Assembly (NCBI GenBank): GCA_025062175.1
Contig: JANXAX010000033.1
Span: forward strand, 1-13,945
Origin: Anaerolineae bacterium
GTDB taxonomy: Bacteria > Chloroflexota > Anaerolineae > 4572-78 > NAK82
Length of the DNA: 13,945 nucleotides
Reading direction: 5' to 3'
The notes beneath the pieces are model-generated. The model saw only the letters and a program-made list of their open reading frames with translations, was not told the DNA's origin and searched no databases. The number at the start of each line of letters is the position of its first letter. Position 1 is the first letter of the stretch. This document shows, piece by piece, positions 7,097 to 13,945 of this stretch. The translations under genes were made by a program, and so were the position numbers.

Positions 7097-7247
7097 TTAT
7101 TTTTCTTTAATGAAGACAAATCGAGTGCATTGGCTGCTGTTGCACTCAACAGGGTAGTCGCCTCAGCGCGACCGTGCACGATGTGAGCGGGGCTTCGCAA
7201 GCAGCTTACGTGTAAAACCGCAACGATTATAGTTTTGACCAACGGAG
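7097..7247 (+). promoter_or_regulatory. Spacer before the surface operon: inverted repeat and candidate promoter
   Basis: No gene is seen here. GAGTGCA (7123-7129) and TGCACTC (7141-7147) form a perfect 7-bp inverted repeat with an 11-base spacer and no following T-tract, so an operator or leader structure is more likely than a terminator. A weak promoter candidate for the downstream operon is TTACGT (7206-7211), 16 bases, TATAGT (7228-7233). GGAG lies directly against the ATG at 7248, closer than a usual ribosome site. Confidence 0.35.
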
Positions 7248-8300
7248 ATGCGCAAACTACATCGCAAATTTCTCATTTTAATGGCTGGCGTTCCGGTCGG
7301 CTGCCTGGCGGGACTTCTCCTCGGCCTGTTTATTGGATGGCAGTTACTCCCTGTCGAATATGTGAATACCGAAATCAGCGACCTTGGCCCGAGTGACAAA
7401 GAAGATTACGTCCTCATGGTGGCAGCGGAGTACAGCGTCGATGGCGATGCCAACAAGGCGCTGGCACGACTGGATGAACTGGCGGTTGCTAATCCGGATC
7501 AATTTGTGGCGTATTTGGCGGAAAAATATGTGCAAGAGAGGCGTGGTCACAATGATCCGGACACGGTGAACCTGGTGCGGCTGGCCGATGCGCTGGGTGT
7601 CAGCAGTCCCATGATGTTGGAGTATGTGGCGACACCGACCCCGACGGCGACCTTTACCCCGCCACCAACGCACACCCCGACGTCAACTGCGACAGCAACC
7701 TATACGCCCGTGCCTACACCGACACCTGAGGTCACCCCAACCGAAACGCCTCAACCTACTCGGCCACCCCGTCCTACTCCCACGCCCGGTCCACCTACCG
7801 ATACGCCGACCCCGACGCCGCCCCCAGTCGACTTCGTGGTCAAGGAGGCACGGATGTTGTCTATCTCCGAAAACGGTGGATGTCGCGGCCGCCACGAGGT
7901 CTCTATCTCTGTGCTTGATGTCAACGGGCAGCCCCTATTGGGAGCAGTGGTGACCGATCTGCCGGAGTTCGGCAACTTTCGGGTGGTGACTGGTCAGAAG
8001 AACGAACCCTTCTTCGACTGGGGTGTCAAGCTGGCTGAGATCGATTTATACAAGTCCAGCACGCGCCTGTTGGTGGCGGAGTATCCCGAAGGAAGACCTG
8101 TGACTAGCGAGGTGTCTCCTATTCTAAGCACCAATGATTGGGAAATCGGTATTCCGCTGTTGATCGAAAAGGGTTACTGCAGCAGTGAGGAGCAGTGTCG
8201 GCGTGATTGGAACAGTGGAGTGCCTGGTGTAGGCGCTAATGCATTGTGTTGGGGCCACTATTCCTGGTGGCTCGTCTTCCAGGCAACGCATCCGTTTTAG
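7248..8300 (+). CDS. Single-span surface protein: TPR-like domain, Thr-Pro stalk, C-terminal module
   Basis: This 350-residue protein is not a named family that I recognise. A basic N-terminus (MRKLHRK) and a hydrophobic span (~13-31) form a signal anchor, putting the rest outside the cell. Residues ~48-126 are helical, with a TPR-like first pair (DKEDYVLMVAAEYSVDGDAN). Residues ~129-193 are almost only Thr and Pro with Ala/Ser, forming a stalk. Residues ~194-350 are a beta-rich module related to those of the next two genes: Cys212, the strand VSISVLDVNGQPLLGAVV, and a C-terminus ending WWLVFQ. Three more Cys (311, 317, 334) sit near the end, so disulfides are possible. It is first in a three-gene operon. 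ATG 7248 has GGAG touching it; ATG 7281 would remove half the anchor and is less likely. Role inferred: cell-surface adhesion or envelope protein. Confidence 0.8.
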   Translation: MRKLHRKFLILMAGVPVGCLAGLLLGLFIGWQLLPVEYVNTEISDLGPSDKEDYVLMVAAEYSVDGDANKALARLDELAVANPDQFVAYLAEKYVQERRGHNDPDTVNLVRLADALGVSSPMMLEYVATPTPTATFTPPPTHTPTSTATATYTPVPTPTPEVTPTETPQPTRPPRPTPTPGPPTDTPTPTPPPVDFVVKEARMLSISENGGCRGRHEVSISVLDVNGQPLLGAVVTDLPEFGNFRVVTGQKNEPFFDWGVKLAEIDLYKSSTRLLVAEYPEGRPVTSEVSPILSTNDWEIGIPLLIEKGYCSSEEQCRRDWNSGVPGVGANALCWGHYSWWLVFQATHPF

Positions 8301-8317
8301 GATGCCAGTACGACATT

Positions 8318-9229
8318 GTGAAGAGCGACGAGCGGGTCTGGTGGATTGGCGGTTTTTTGGTTGGGCTGATGATCGGCATGAGCATGAGCCTGTTTTACAC
8401 ATGGGTGTTGGATCCGCCCACTTTGACTCTCGCGCCACCCTCTTCGCTTAATCCGCACGACAAAGAAATCTATATGGTGCTGGTTGCTGCTGCCTATATG
8501 GCGGATGGTGATGTGGCACGTGCCGAGCGTCGGTTGACGGCATTGAGGGAGGCCCACATAGGCGATACCCTGGTGGCGCTGGCTGAGCGGTACATCGCCG
8601 AAGAGCGTGACGCGCGTGAGGTGCGTGCCCTGGCGCAACTGGCCGATGCCCTTGGCCATACCTCGGCAGCGCTGCGCGTCTTCATCCCCACCCCCACTCT
8701 CACCTCTACGCCGAGTCCGACTGCAACATCTCTGCCGACCAATACCCCTACGGGATCGTCGGCGCCAACGCATACGCCGCCGGCAACACGCACGGCTACC
8801 TCTACCCGGCCACTCACTTTCACCCCGCCTCAAACGTCTATTCCCGTTCTGACGGAGGCATCTACTCCCACTGTGACCCCTACTGTTGGGCGCGGCCGGT
8901 TCCGGGTAGTGCAGTCGACACCCTTGTGCGATGCTCAGTCCGATGGAGTGTTGCGTATCTACGTGCGGGATTCAGACGGCGAAGGGATACCGGGTGTCCA
9001 GATCGCTGTGCGGTGGCCAGAGGGTGAAGATCGCTTCTACACCGGTTTTAAGCCCACAATTGATCCCGGTTACGCCGACTTTGAGATGCAGCCAGGCCAG
9101 GTGTATGAAGTACAGCTGGTGGACAAAAACAGCGATGTGGCTGATAATGTAGGAAGTGTCATGGAACAAACTTGCCCGGATCTTCCGGCGGACAAACGTC
9201 CTTCATGGCAGGTGGTCTTTCAGAGATGA
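8318..9229 (+). CDS. Paralogue of the preceding gene: single-span surface protein with Thr-Pro stalk
   Basis: From GTG 8318 the product has 303 residues in the same order as its neighbour: membrane span (~8-30), TPR-like helices (~46-120; DKEIYMVLVAAAYMADGDVA aligns with the neighbour's helix pair), Thr-Pro stalk (~124-190), and C-terminal module (~193-303). The module has C204 and C286, GVLRIYVRDSDGEGIPGVQI, a central G-hydrophobic patch (GYADFEMQPGQVYEVQLVD) and the ending SWQVVFQR. Both N-terminal helices and C-terminal module resemble the upstream gene, so this is a tandem duplication that has diverged. The start is 17 bases after the upstream stop; an earlier GTG at 8246 would overlap the upstream gene and disturb the signal-anchor pattern. 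The stop overlaps the next gene's start. Function unknown; extracytoplasmic location is inferred. Confidence 0.8.
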   Translation: MKSDERVWWIGGFLVGLMIGMSMSLFYTWVLDPPTLTLAPPSSLNPHDKEIYMVLVAAAYMADGDVARAERRLTALREAHIGDTLVALAERYIAEERDAREVRALAQLADALGHTSAALRVFIPTPTLTSTPSPTATSLPTNTPTGSSAPTHTPPATRTATSTRPLTFTPPQTSIPVLTEASTPTVTPTVGRGRFRVVQSTPLCDAQSDGVLRIYVRDSDGEGIPGVQIAVRWPEGEDRFYTGFKPTIDPGYADFEMQPGQVYEVQLVDKNSDVADNVGSVMEQTCPDLPADKRPSWQVVFQR

Positions 9230-12200
9230 TGGGGAACGCGAGCTTGGACGAGAACTTGTTGCGGAATGTGCCATTGTTTTCGGGTTTGGATGCAGCAGAG
9301 CTGCACGCGTGGGCGCGGTGTGGACAGCTCGTGCACTATCACGCCGGTGAGCAGTTGTTTGCTAAAGGTGATGCCAGCAGCGCTTTCTATCTCATCCAGG
9401 AAGGATGGGTGCGCCTGACACCTGATTTAGAAGGCGCTCCGTTGGCGACGCTGGGACCGGGCAGCCTTGTAGGCGAAACAGAATTCTTCCAAGGTGTCCA
9501 TCATTCCTTGTGCGCGATTGCAAATACCCCCGTACAAGTGTGGGTCTTTGAACAAGACGCTGTGCAGGCGGTGATCGACCAAAACCAGGCCATCGGTCTC
9601 AAACTAGGTCTGGCTCTGGGGATCGGAATCATGCACTACCGCCGGCATTTGCTGGAGCGACTGGGGCGTCTGCCCTTCTTGCGAATGCTAGAGAGTGAAG
9701 AGCAGCGCCGGGCCGTTGTGGAACGGTTGGCACCCCATTCCTACCGAGCTAACGAAGTGCTCTACCGTAGTGGTGATGCACCGAGTGGCATCTACATTGT
9801 CGAGAGCGGTATGGTGCGTCTCATAGATGACAACGGTGAAACCGCGGAAGTGCGCCCAGGCGAAGCGTTGGGCGTGCTCTCCGTTTTGGCCGGTAAACCC
9901 CATCCTGAAACTGCCCAAGCGATCACGCCGACGGTTGTCTGGCATCTTGGTCCGACAGAGTTCGCGCGCCTGGCTGATACCTACCCGCGACTGCGTTCCA
10001 TGTTGGGACGTAACCTACGTGCGCCACTCAGCGCGGCTGACCGGGTGCGCGCTGTTGAGATGTTAAAGCGCATGCCCCTCTTCACCGATATAGAGCGTGT
10101 CCATCTGGATACGGTGGCTGCATGCCTGGTGCTGCGCTATGTGCCGGCTGGCGACGTCCTTTTCGCGCCGGGTGACCCTGGCGATGCAATGTATTTCATC
10201 GAGACAGGTCAGATAGAAATCCTCTCGACGGAATCCGATGACACACCACATATCCTGGCACGGCTGATCCCAGGGGACTACTTCGGCGAAATGGCACTTC
10301 TGACCGGCAAGTCGCGCACGGTGATGGCACGCGCGGCGCGACACACCAGTTTGTGGGCCTTGTATCGCGCCGACTTCGATGCCTTGCTGGTTAAATTACC
10401 TGTCTTGATGACGGCCCTGAGCCGTGCCCTGCGCGAACGCCTCTCCCAGGCCGCCGAGACAGCACTGCCCACCTATCTGCATCCGTTGGCATTTTCCAGT
10501 GGTTTGTCGCGTGTTGAGCTGAGTGCATTAAATGAAAAACTGGAGGCACAAAGTTTCCGCCGTGGTGAGGTTGTCTGCACAGAGGGTCAGCTGGGTGATA
10601 GAATGTATTTCGTTGCCTCCGGCCAGGTTGAGCTGAGTGTTGGCACTCCGCAAGGGAGGAAAGTGCTGCGCATCCTTGGGGAGGGGGATTTCTTTGGTGA
10701 GATAGCTCTCTTGACTGGACAACCCTACAAAGCGACTGCGCGCATGACCGCCGATGGCATGCTATGGGTGCTGCGCAAGTCGGATTTTGACACCCTCCTG
10801 TTCAAGTATCCCAATCTGGCTGCGGCGCTCAGCCGGATGCGCGATGAACACCAGGGCGAGGTTGTGCGCAAACCCGATGGCACTCCCCAACCTGCCAGTG
10901 TGTCCCCTGGGAGAGCGGGCGCATCCGCATCATCGGTGCGTGCGCCCAAGGCACCTGCATCTGAGGTATCACGCCCTGTGCCGTCCAGCTCACCATGTGG
11001 AACAGCGACACAACCGCCCTTACCACGTCCTGCGCCGGCTGGCCCAGCGCGCGGAGCGACAGCGCAGCCACCTCCACCCCATCTTGCGTCGGTCCGGTCG
11101 TCGCATCAGCCAATAACGCAGTCGCCCACACCAACACCTGCCACGCCTCTTTCTCAGGTACCAGGCGGTCCTTCGGGTGTGCCAACACAGAGATGGCCTG
11201 GACGACCGGCGCAGAGACCATCCGTCGCCCCTGACACGGTCCAGACGGCCTCAGCCCTGCCACGCGAGGCCACGAGGACCGCAGCACAGCCGAGCTCACG
11301 CGATCCCGCGAAGGTTAGAGCATCGGTGGTACGCTCGCCAGCTGCTCCATCGCCTGAGAGAGCACCAGCGACGCCGATCTCGCCTGAGGCAAAAAGGAGT
11401 GCATCGCCTCAGTCGCCTGGTGTGCCCGACTCCCGTTCGGTAGAAGTGGTGAGATCTCTGGAAACACAACAACGTTCTACTGCCACGATGGCAGGTGAGG
11501 CACCACCATCACATTCAGCGAACGTTCCGTCGCAAGGAGCCGTCAGGTCACTTGCTAGCACGGCGCGATTACTCCGGCAACCCAAGGTGGAAAGAACCAG
11601 TCGCCACGAGAGGATTAGAACCTCTCGCTTGGGCAAATTTATCGGAGCTGCGGCAGTCTGGTTTACCACGCGCAGTCGTCGCGTGAAAGTGGGATTGCTG
11701 CTTCTCTTGCTGCTGTTCGTTTGGCTGTGTATGGTCACTCTGCCCTCTATGTTGATCCACGAGCTTTCTGCGAATCTGAACGGCGGAGACGGCGCGGTTG
11801 GACAGGCCTATGCCCGTAATGGTGGCGAAGGGGGTGGAATCTCAGATACTCTGTTGCAGAGCGCGCCGGCCCAAGGCGTTGCGGCCGTGCTTCCCTTCCT
11901 GGAGACTGTCACACCCACACCAACTCATACACCTACGCCAACCGATACTCCGACTATCACCCCGACTCCTACCGGGACGCTCCTACCGACTTGGACGCCG
12001 ACGCCGACCATCACCCCAACGCCCACACGTACCCCTTCTCCTACCCCACCACCGGCCACGCCGACGCCACGTCCCAGGGTACGCGCCACACGTGCCCCTA
12101 CCGATACCCCGACGCCGCTGCCAACTCCAACGCCAGACGTTGATTACATTATCACCAGTGTGCGCCAGCTGACACCATGTGAGAACGAGGGGAAACATCA

Positions 12201-12510
12201 CATCTTCGTGCACGTGATCGATCAGTTCGGCAACGGTATAGATGGAGTGCCGATCAAGATCTGTTGGGGCCCAAGTGACAAAGATTGTGCCCGTCCGTTG
12301 ACGGAGACCAAATCGCGTGGTAAGGGATGGGTGGAGTTTGCGATGTTCAAAGGCACCTATAATGTGCGCGTGGACGGCGCCAAGAGCATGGTTGCAAGTG
12401 GCATCACCCCTGATTACCAGCTCGATGAAATGTGCCCTGAGACCGGCAATCCGGTGGCCAACTCGCGCTATCATGCCTCGTTTGAGGTGATCTTTCAGAA
12501 GATCCGTTGA
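9226..12510 (+). CDS. Large protein: four cNMP-binding-type domains, membrane span, Thr-Pro stalk, surface module
   Basis: The product has 1094 residues from ATG 9226, which overlaps the previous stop (ATGA) and has GGTGG upstream. Four CRP-like cyclic-nucleotide-binding folds lie at ~15-147, 150-262, 282-407 and 420-542. Domain 3 has the phosphate-cassette pattern FGEMALLTG followed by Arg364. Domain 4 has FGEIALLTG but Lys in place of Arg. Domains 1 and 2 are degenerate. There is no helix-turn-helix. A ~270-residue Pro/Ala/Ser/Arg linker (~547-817) leads to RSRRVK and one span (~820-843), so the cNMP domains are cytoplasmic by the positive-inside rule. Outside follow a Thr-Pro stalk (~893-972) and a C-terminal module (~973-1094) like those of the two upstream proteins, ending FEVIFQKIR. 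It may pass a cytoplasmic ligand signal to the surface or anchor a complex; neither is shown. Confidence 0.85.
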   Translation: MMGNASLDENLLRNVPLFSGLDAAELHAWARCGQLVHYHAGEQLFAKGDASSAFYLIQEGWVRLTPDLEGAPLATLGPGSLVGETEFFQGVHHSLCAIANTPVQVWVFEQDAVQAVIDQNQAIGLKLGLALGIGIMHYRRHLLERLGRLPFLRMLESEEQRRAVVERLAPHSYRANEVLYRSGDAPSGIYIVESGMVRLIDDNGETAEVRPGEALGVLSVLAGKPHPETAQAITPTVVWHLGPTEFARLADTYPRLRSMLGRNLRAPLSAADRVRAVEMLKRMPLFTDIERVHLDTVAACLVLRYVPAGDVLFAPGDPGDAMYFIETGQIEILSTESDDTPHILARLIPGDYFGEMALLTGKSRTVMARAARHTSLWALYRADFDALLVKLPVLMTALSRALRERLSQAAETALPTYLHPLAFSSGLSRVELSALNEKLEAQSFRRGEVVCTEGQLGDRMYFVASGQVELSVGTPQGRKVLRILGEGDFFGEIALLTGQPYKATARMTADGMLWVLRKSDFDTLLFKYPNLAAALSRMRDEHQGEVVRKPDGTPQPASVSPGRAGASASSVRAPKAPASEVSRPVPSSSPCGTATQPPLPRPAPAGPARGATAQPPPPHLASVRSSHQPITQSPTPTPATPLSQVPGGPSGVPTQRWPGRPAQRPSVAPDTVQTASALPREATRTAAQPSSRDPAKVRASVVRSPAAPSPERAPATPISPEAKRSASPQSPGVPDSRSVEVVRSLETQQRSTATMAGEAPPSHSANVPSQGAVRSLASTARLLRQPKVERTSRHERIRTSRLGKFIGAAAVWFTTRSRRVKVGLLLLLLLFVWLCMVTLPSMLIHELSANLNGGDGAVGQAYARNGGEGGGISDTLLQSAPAQGVAAVLPFLETVTPTPTHTPTPTDTPTITPTPTGTLLPTWTPTPTITPTPTRTPSPTPPPATPTPRPRVRATRAPTDTPTPLPTPTPDVDYIITSVRQLTPCENEGKHHIFVHVIDQFGNGIDGVPIKICWGPSDKDCARPLTETKSRGKGWVEFAMFKGTYNVRVDGAKSMVASGITPDYQLDEMCPETGNPVANSRYHASFEVIFQKIR

Positions 12511-12528
12511 GTGTGTCTCTGCTGGTCT

Positions 12529-13641
12529 CTATATGATCAACATAGCGTCTCCAAAAGAGTAGAATCGGTATCCCGCAGCGACTGCGACCTGATAGGCGTG
12601 ACGTGTCCGTTCGTACCCGGCGAAGGCGCTGACTAACATCAACAGGCTGGAACGTGGAAGATGGAAGTTAGTGATAAGAGCATCCACAGCGCGGAATCGG
12701 AAACCGGGATAAATGAACAGGTCTGTGGGGCCCTCGAACGCTGCGATCGGGTGCCAGCCGACACTTAGGTGAGCGTCAGCAAGTTCCCCACTCTGGGCGC
12801 TGATGTCTCGCAATGGAGCGGTGATCCCCGCGGCACGCAGCGCGGCAGTTTCCAACGTGCGTACGACGGTGGTGCCCACTGCGACGACACGTCCTCCGTT
12901 GAGGCGCGCTTGGTTGATCAGCTGAGCCGTTTCGGCGGATACACTCGCCCACTCGGAATGAAGGGTGTGCTCGGCTACATGTTCGACGGTCACTGGCTTG
13001 AAGGTGTCCAGACCGATGTGTAAGGTGACGCGGGCTAGAAGTACCCCCTGAGCACGCAGCTTTGCCAGTAATTCAGGGGTAAAATGCAAGCCGGCGGTGG
13101 GCGCTGCCGCAGATCCCTCGACGCGACCGTAAACCGTTTGATAGCGCTCGGGATCCTGGAGTGGCAGCCGGATATAAGGTGGCAATGGGGTATGGCCTAT
13201 GTCTCGCAGTAAGGGAGCAATCGGGGTGTCAAACTCCAAAATCCGTCGTGAACCCTCCAGCTCCTCTACGACACGTGCCTGCAGGTGGGCGTCCCCCCGA
13301 TGGATCAACAGATAGCTGCCCTTTCGGATGCGCTTGCCTCCCACCAGTGCTTCCCAACGCGTCTCGTCCAACTGCCGCAGCAACAGGATTTCCACCTGTC
13401 CACCGCTCGGCTTGTGGGCGAAAAGGCGCGCCGGGATCACCCGGGTGTCGTTAACCACCAACACATCTCCCGGGTGCAAATAATAGGGCAGATCGCGAAA
13501 GATGCGATGCTCAATGTGTCCACTCCGGCGGTGCACAACCATGAGTCGGGCGGCATCGCGCGGCTCAATGGGAGTCTGCGCGATGCGCTCGGGTGGCAGC
13601 TCGTAATCGAAATCGCTGGTCTTCCAAATCTTGCCGCTCAT
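12529..13641 (-). CDS. queA: S-adenosylmethionine:tRNA ribosyltransferase-isomerase QueA
   Basis: QueA transfers and isomerises the ribosyl group of SAM onto 7-aminomethyl-7-deazaguanine in tRNA, making epoxyqueuosine at position 34 of GUN-anticodon tRNAs. The 370-residue product matches the family along its length: SDFDYELPPERIAQTP (9-24), the GDVLVVNDTRVIPARL stretch (58-73), GSAAAPTAGLHFTPELL (176-192), VGTTVVRTLE (255-264), LFIYPGFRF (308-316), and TNFHLPRSSLLMLVSAFAG (324-342). The segment ~270-303 between TLETAA and FEGPTDLFI appears slightly longer than in typical members. Start ATG 13641 gives the expected N-terminus; no strong ribosome site is seen. It converges on the surface operon with only 18 bases between stops and no clear terminator. 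Confidence 0.97.
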   Translation of the reverse strand: MSGKIWKTSDFDYELPPERIAQTPIEPRDAARLMVVHRRSGHIEHRIFRDLPYYLHPGDVLVVNDTRVIPARLFAHKPSGGQVEILLLRQLDETRWEALVGGKRIRKGSYLLIHRGDAHLQARVVEELEGSRRILEFDTPIAPLLRDIGHTPLPPYIRLPLQDPERYQTVYGRVEGSAAAPTAGLHFTPELLAKLRAQGVLLARVTLHIGLDTFKPVTVEHVAEHTLHSEWASVSAETAQLINQARLNGGRVVAVGTTVVRTLETAALRAAGITAPLRDISAQSGELADAHLSVGWHPIAAFEGPTDLFIYPGFRFRAVDALITNFHLPRSSLLMLVSAFAGYERTRHAYQVAVAAGYRFYSFGDAMLII

Positions 13642-13729
13642 CGTACACCAGTCTCAGACCATTCCCGGTCTCGAGATAACCTTATCATAAAGTGACCCGC
13701 GATACCAATTTAAATCGACATACAACTAC
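13642..13729 (-). promoter_or_regulatory. queA leader with weak promoter candidate
   Basis: On the minus strand TATGAT (13689-13684) is a good -10 box, about 40 bases upstream of the queA start codon. The matching -35 position (around 13707-13713, TTAAAT) is poor. I see no preQ1-type riboswitch fold in this short leader. Confidence 0.35.
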
Positions 13730-13776
13730 TAAATATACCCCCGAGAGGGTTTCAAAATACAACTAAGGGGTATTTA
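13730..13776. repeat. Imperfect inverted repeat upstream of a plus-strand promoter
   Basis: TAAATATACCCC (13730-13741) and GGGGTATTTA (13767-13776) are inverted copies apart from two extra bases in the left arm. A short CCC/GGG hairpin lies between them, and the 8-mer TACAACTA occurs twice (13721-13728 and 13758-13765). The right arm overlaps the -35 box at 13773, so it may be a regulator site. Confidence 0.5.
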
Positions 13777-13801
13777 CAGCGTCCGACATAGGTGATATGA
13801 T
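13773..13801 (+). promoter_or_regulatory. Strong promoter candidate, TTTACA-17-TATGAT with extended -10
   Basis: TTTACA (13773-13778), a 17-base spacer and TATGAT (13796-13801) preceded by TGA (13793-13795) make the best promoter in the window. Transcription would start near 13808 and run rightwards out of the window, divergent from queA. Confidence 0.65.
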
Positions 13802-13839
13802 GAAGTTAGAGGTGGAGTCTTCGAAGAGAGCGCGAGAGC

Positions 13840-13932
13840 ATGCAGGTCCACGCATTCCGTCCCGATTTAAGCCAATTGGGACTTGATTTTGGCCTTGGCA
13901 CGCGCGTGGATAGTCACTCTCGTGAGTGGTGA
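13840..13932 (+). CDS. Possible 30-codon leader ORF
   Basis: ATG 13840 opens a 30-codon frame ending TGA 13932 (MQVHAFRPDLSQLGLDFGLG at its start). It lies about 30 bases after the predicted start of the promoter at 13773-13801. The ribosome site is poor (GAGAG directly before, GGTGGAG too far). It could be a leader peptide for a gene beyond the right edge or an accidental frame; no residue bias points to amino-acid attenuation. Confidence 0.2.
   Translation: MQVHAFRPDLSQLGLDFGLGTRVDSHSREW
13859..13890 (+). promoter_or_regulatory. Leader hairpin with weak T-tract (attenuator-like)
   Basis: GTCCCGATT (13859-13867) pairs with AATTGGGAC (13874-13882), nine pairs with one G-T wobble, around a six-base loop, followed by TTGATTTT. 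It lies about 50 bases into the predicted transcript. It resembles a weak intrinsic terminator or attenuator; an ordinary leader structure is also possible. Confidence 0.35.
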
Positions 13933-13945
13933 TTTGTGGTATGAT
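13915..13945 (+). promoter_or_regulatory. Second extended -10 box with a palindromic site upstream
   Basis: TGGTATGAT (13937-13945) at the window end fits an extended -10 element. There is no -35 match; instead CACTC (13915-13919) and GAGTG (13924-13928) form a palindrome with a four-base centre in that position, as an activator or repressor site would. Together with the promoter at 13773 this suggests a regulated gene just to the right. Confidence 0.35.

Noticed and set aside
7632..7830. Thr-Pro coding stretches in the three surface genes as DNA tandem repeats
   Set aside because: The codons vary freely and no fixed DNA unit repeats; the low complexity is at the protein level.
10829..11299. 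Minus-strand frame of ~156 codons opposite the cNMP protein linker
   Set aside because: It is the antisense of a GC-rich low-complexity linker and has no recognisable features.
12489..12504. GATCTT-TCAG-AAGATC hairpin at the end of the cNMP protein gene
   Set aside because: Perfect but short, inside the coding sequence, and no T-tract follows on either strand, so not called a terminator.
13721..13776. Possible CRISPR repeat or partial array (TACAACTA twice at 37-base spacing)
   Set aside because: Only eight bases are repeated, the segments between do not match, and there are no further units or cas genes.

Overview
The window looks like a piece of a Chloroflexota (Anaerolineae/Caldilineae-like) chromosome. 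The clues are the secreted proteins with long Thr-Pro stalks, the DsbA + VKOR pair in place of DsbB, and the mixed housekeeping/surface gene content. This taxonomic call is inference, since no rRNA or strict marker gene is present. The window is nearly fully coding, with few large gaps and no transposase, integrase or CRISPR array.

Layout. Bases 1-4405 are a minus-strand block, in transcription order: a membrane-anchored DsbA-like oxidoreductase, a VKOR-family quinone-dependent oxidase, a small four-cysteine protein with an extremely acidic tail, a terminator hairpin, an amidohydrolase (MTA/SAH deaminase type) fused to a CYTH domain, and recO, which runs off the left edge. Bases 4624-6928 (minus) hold an ECF sigma factor and, overlapping its 3' end, a zinc-finger anti-sigma factor with one membrane span, a long low-complexity stalk and a C-terminal beta-rich domain. 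Diverging from the sigma gene is a tRNA-Leu(CAA) gene with a well-formed promoter.

Bases 7248-12510 (plus) are a tight three-gene operon and the most unusual part. All three products have a single membrane span, a Thr-Pro-rich stalk and a related C-terminal extracytoplasmic module. The first two are tandem paralogues with a TPR-like helical domain between membrane and stalk. The third has four cNMP-binding-type domains and a ~270-residue Pro/Ala/Ser-rich linker on the cytoplasmic side, then the membrane span, stalk and module. This architecture suggests transmission of a cytoplasmic signal to a surface domain. Convergent to the operon is queA (queuosine biosynthesis). The last 300 bases hold two extended -10 promoter candidates, inverted repeats, a hairpin and a possible 30-codon leader ORF, and probably lead into a gene to the right of the window.

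How the genes may work together. DsbA and VKOR form a disulfide-forming pair that could oxidise exported cysteine-containing domains, including the Cys-bearing modules of the surface operon. The sigma/anti-sigma pair is an envelope-sensing switch and is divergent from the surface operon, but a regulatory link is not shown. The CYTH fusion and the cNMP-binding protein may both touch nucleotide metabolism or signalling, but that connection is speculative.
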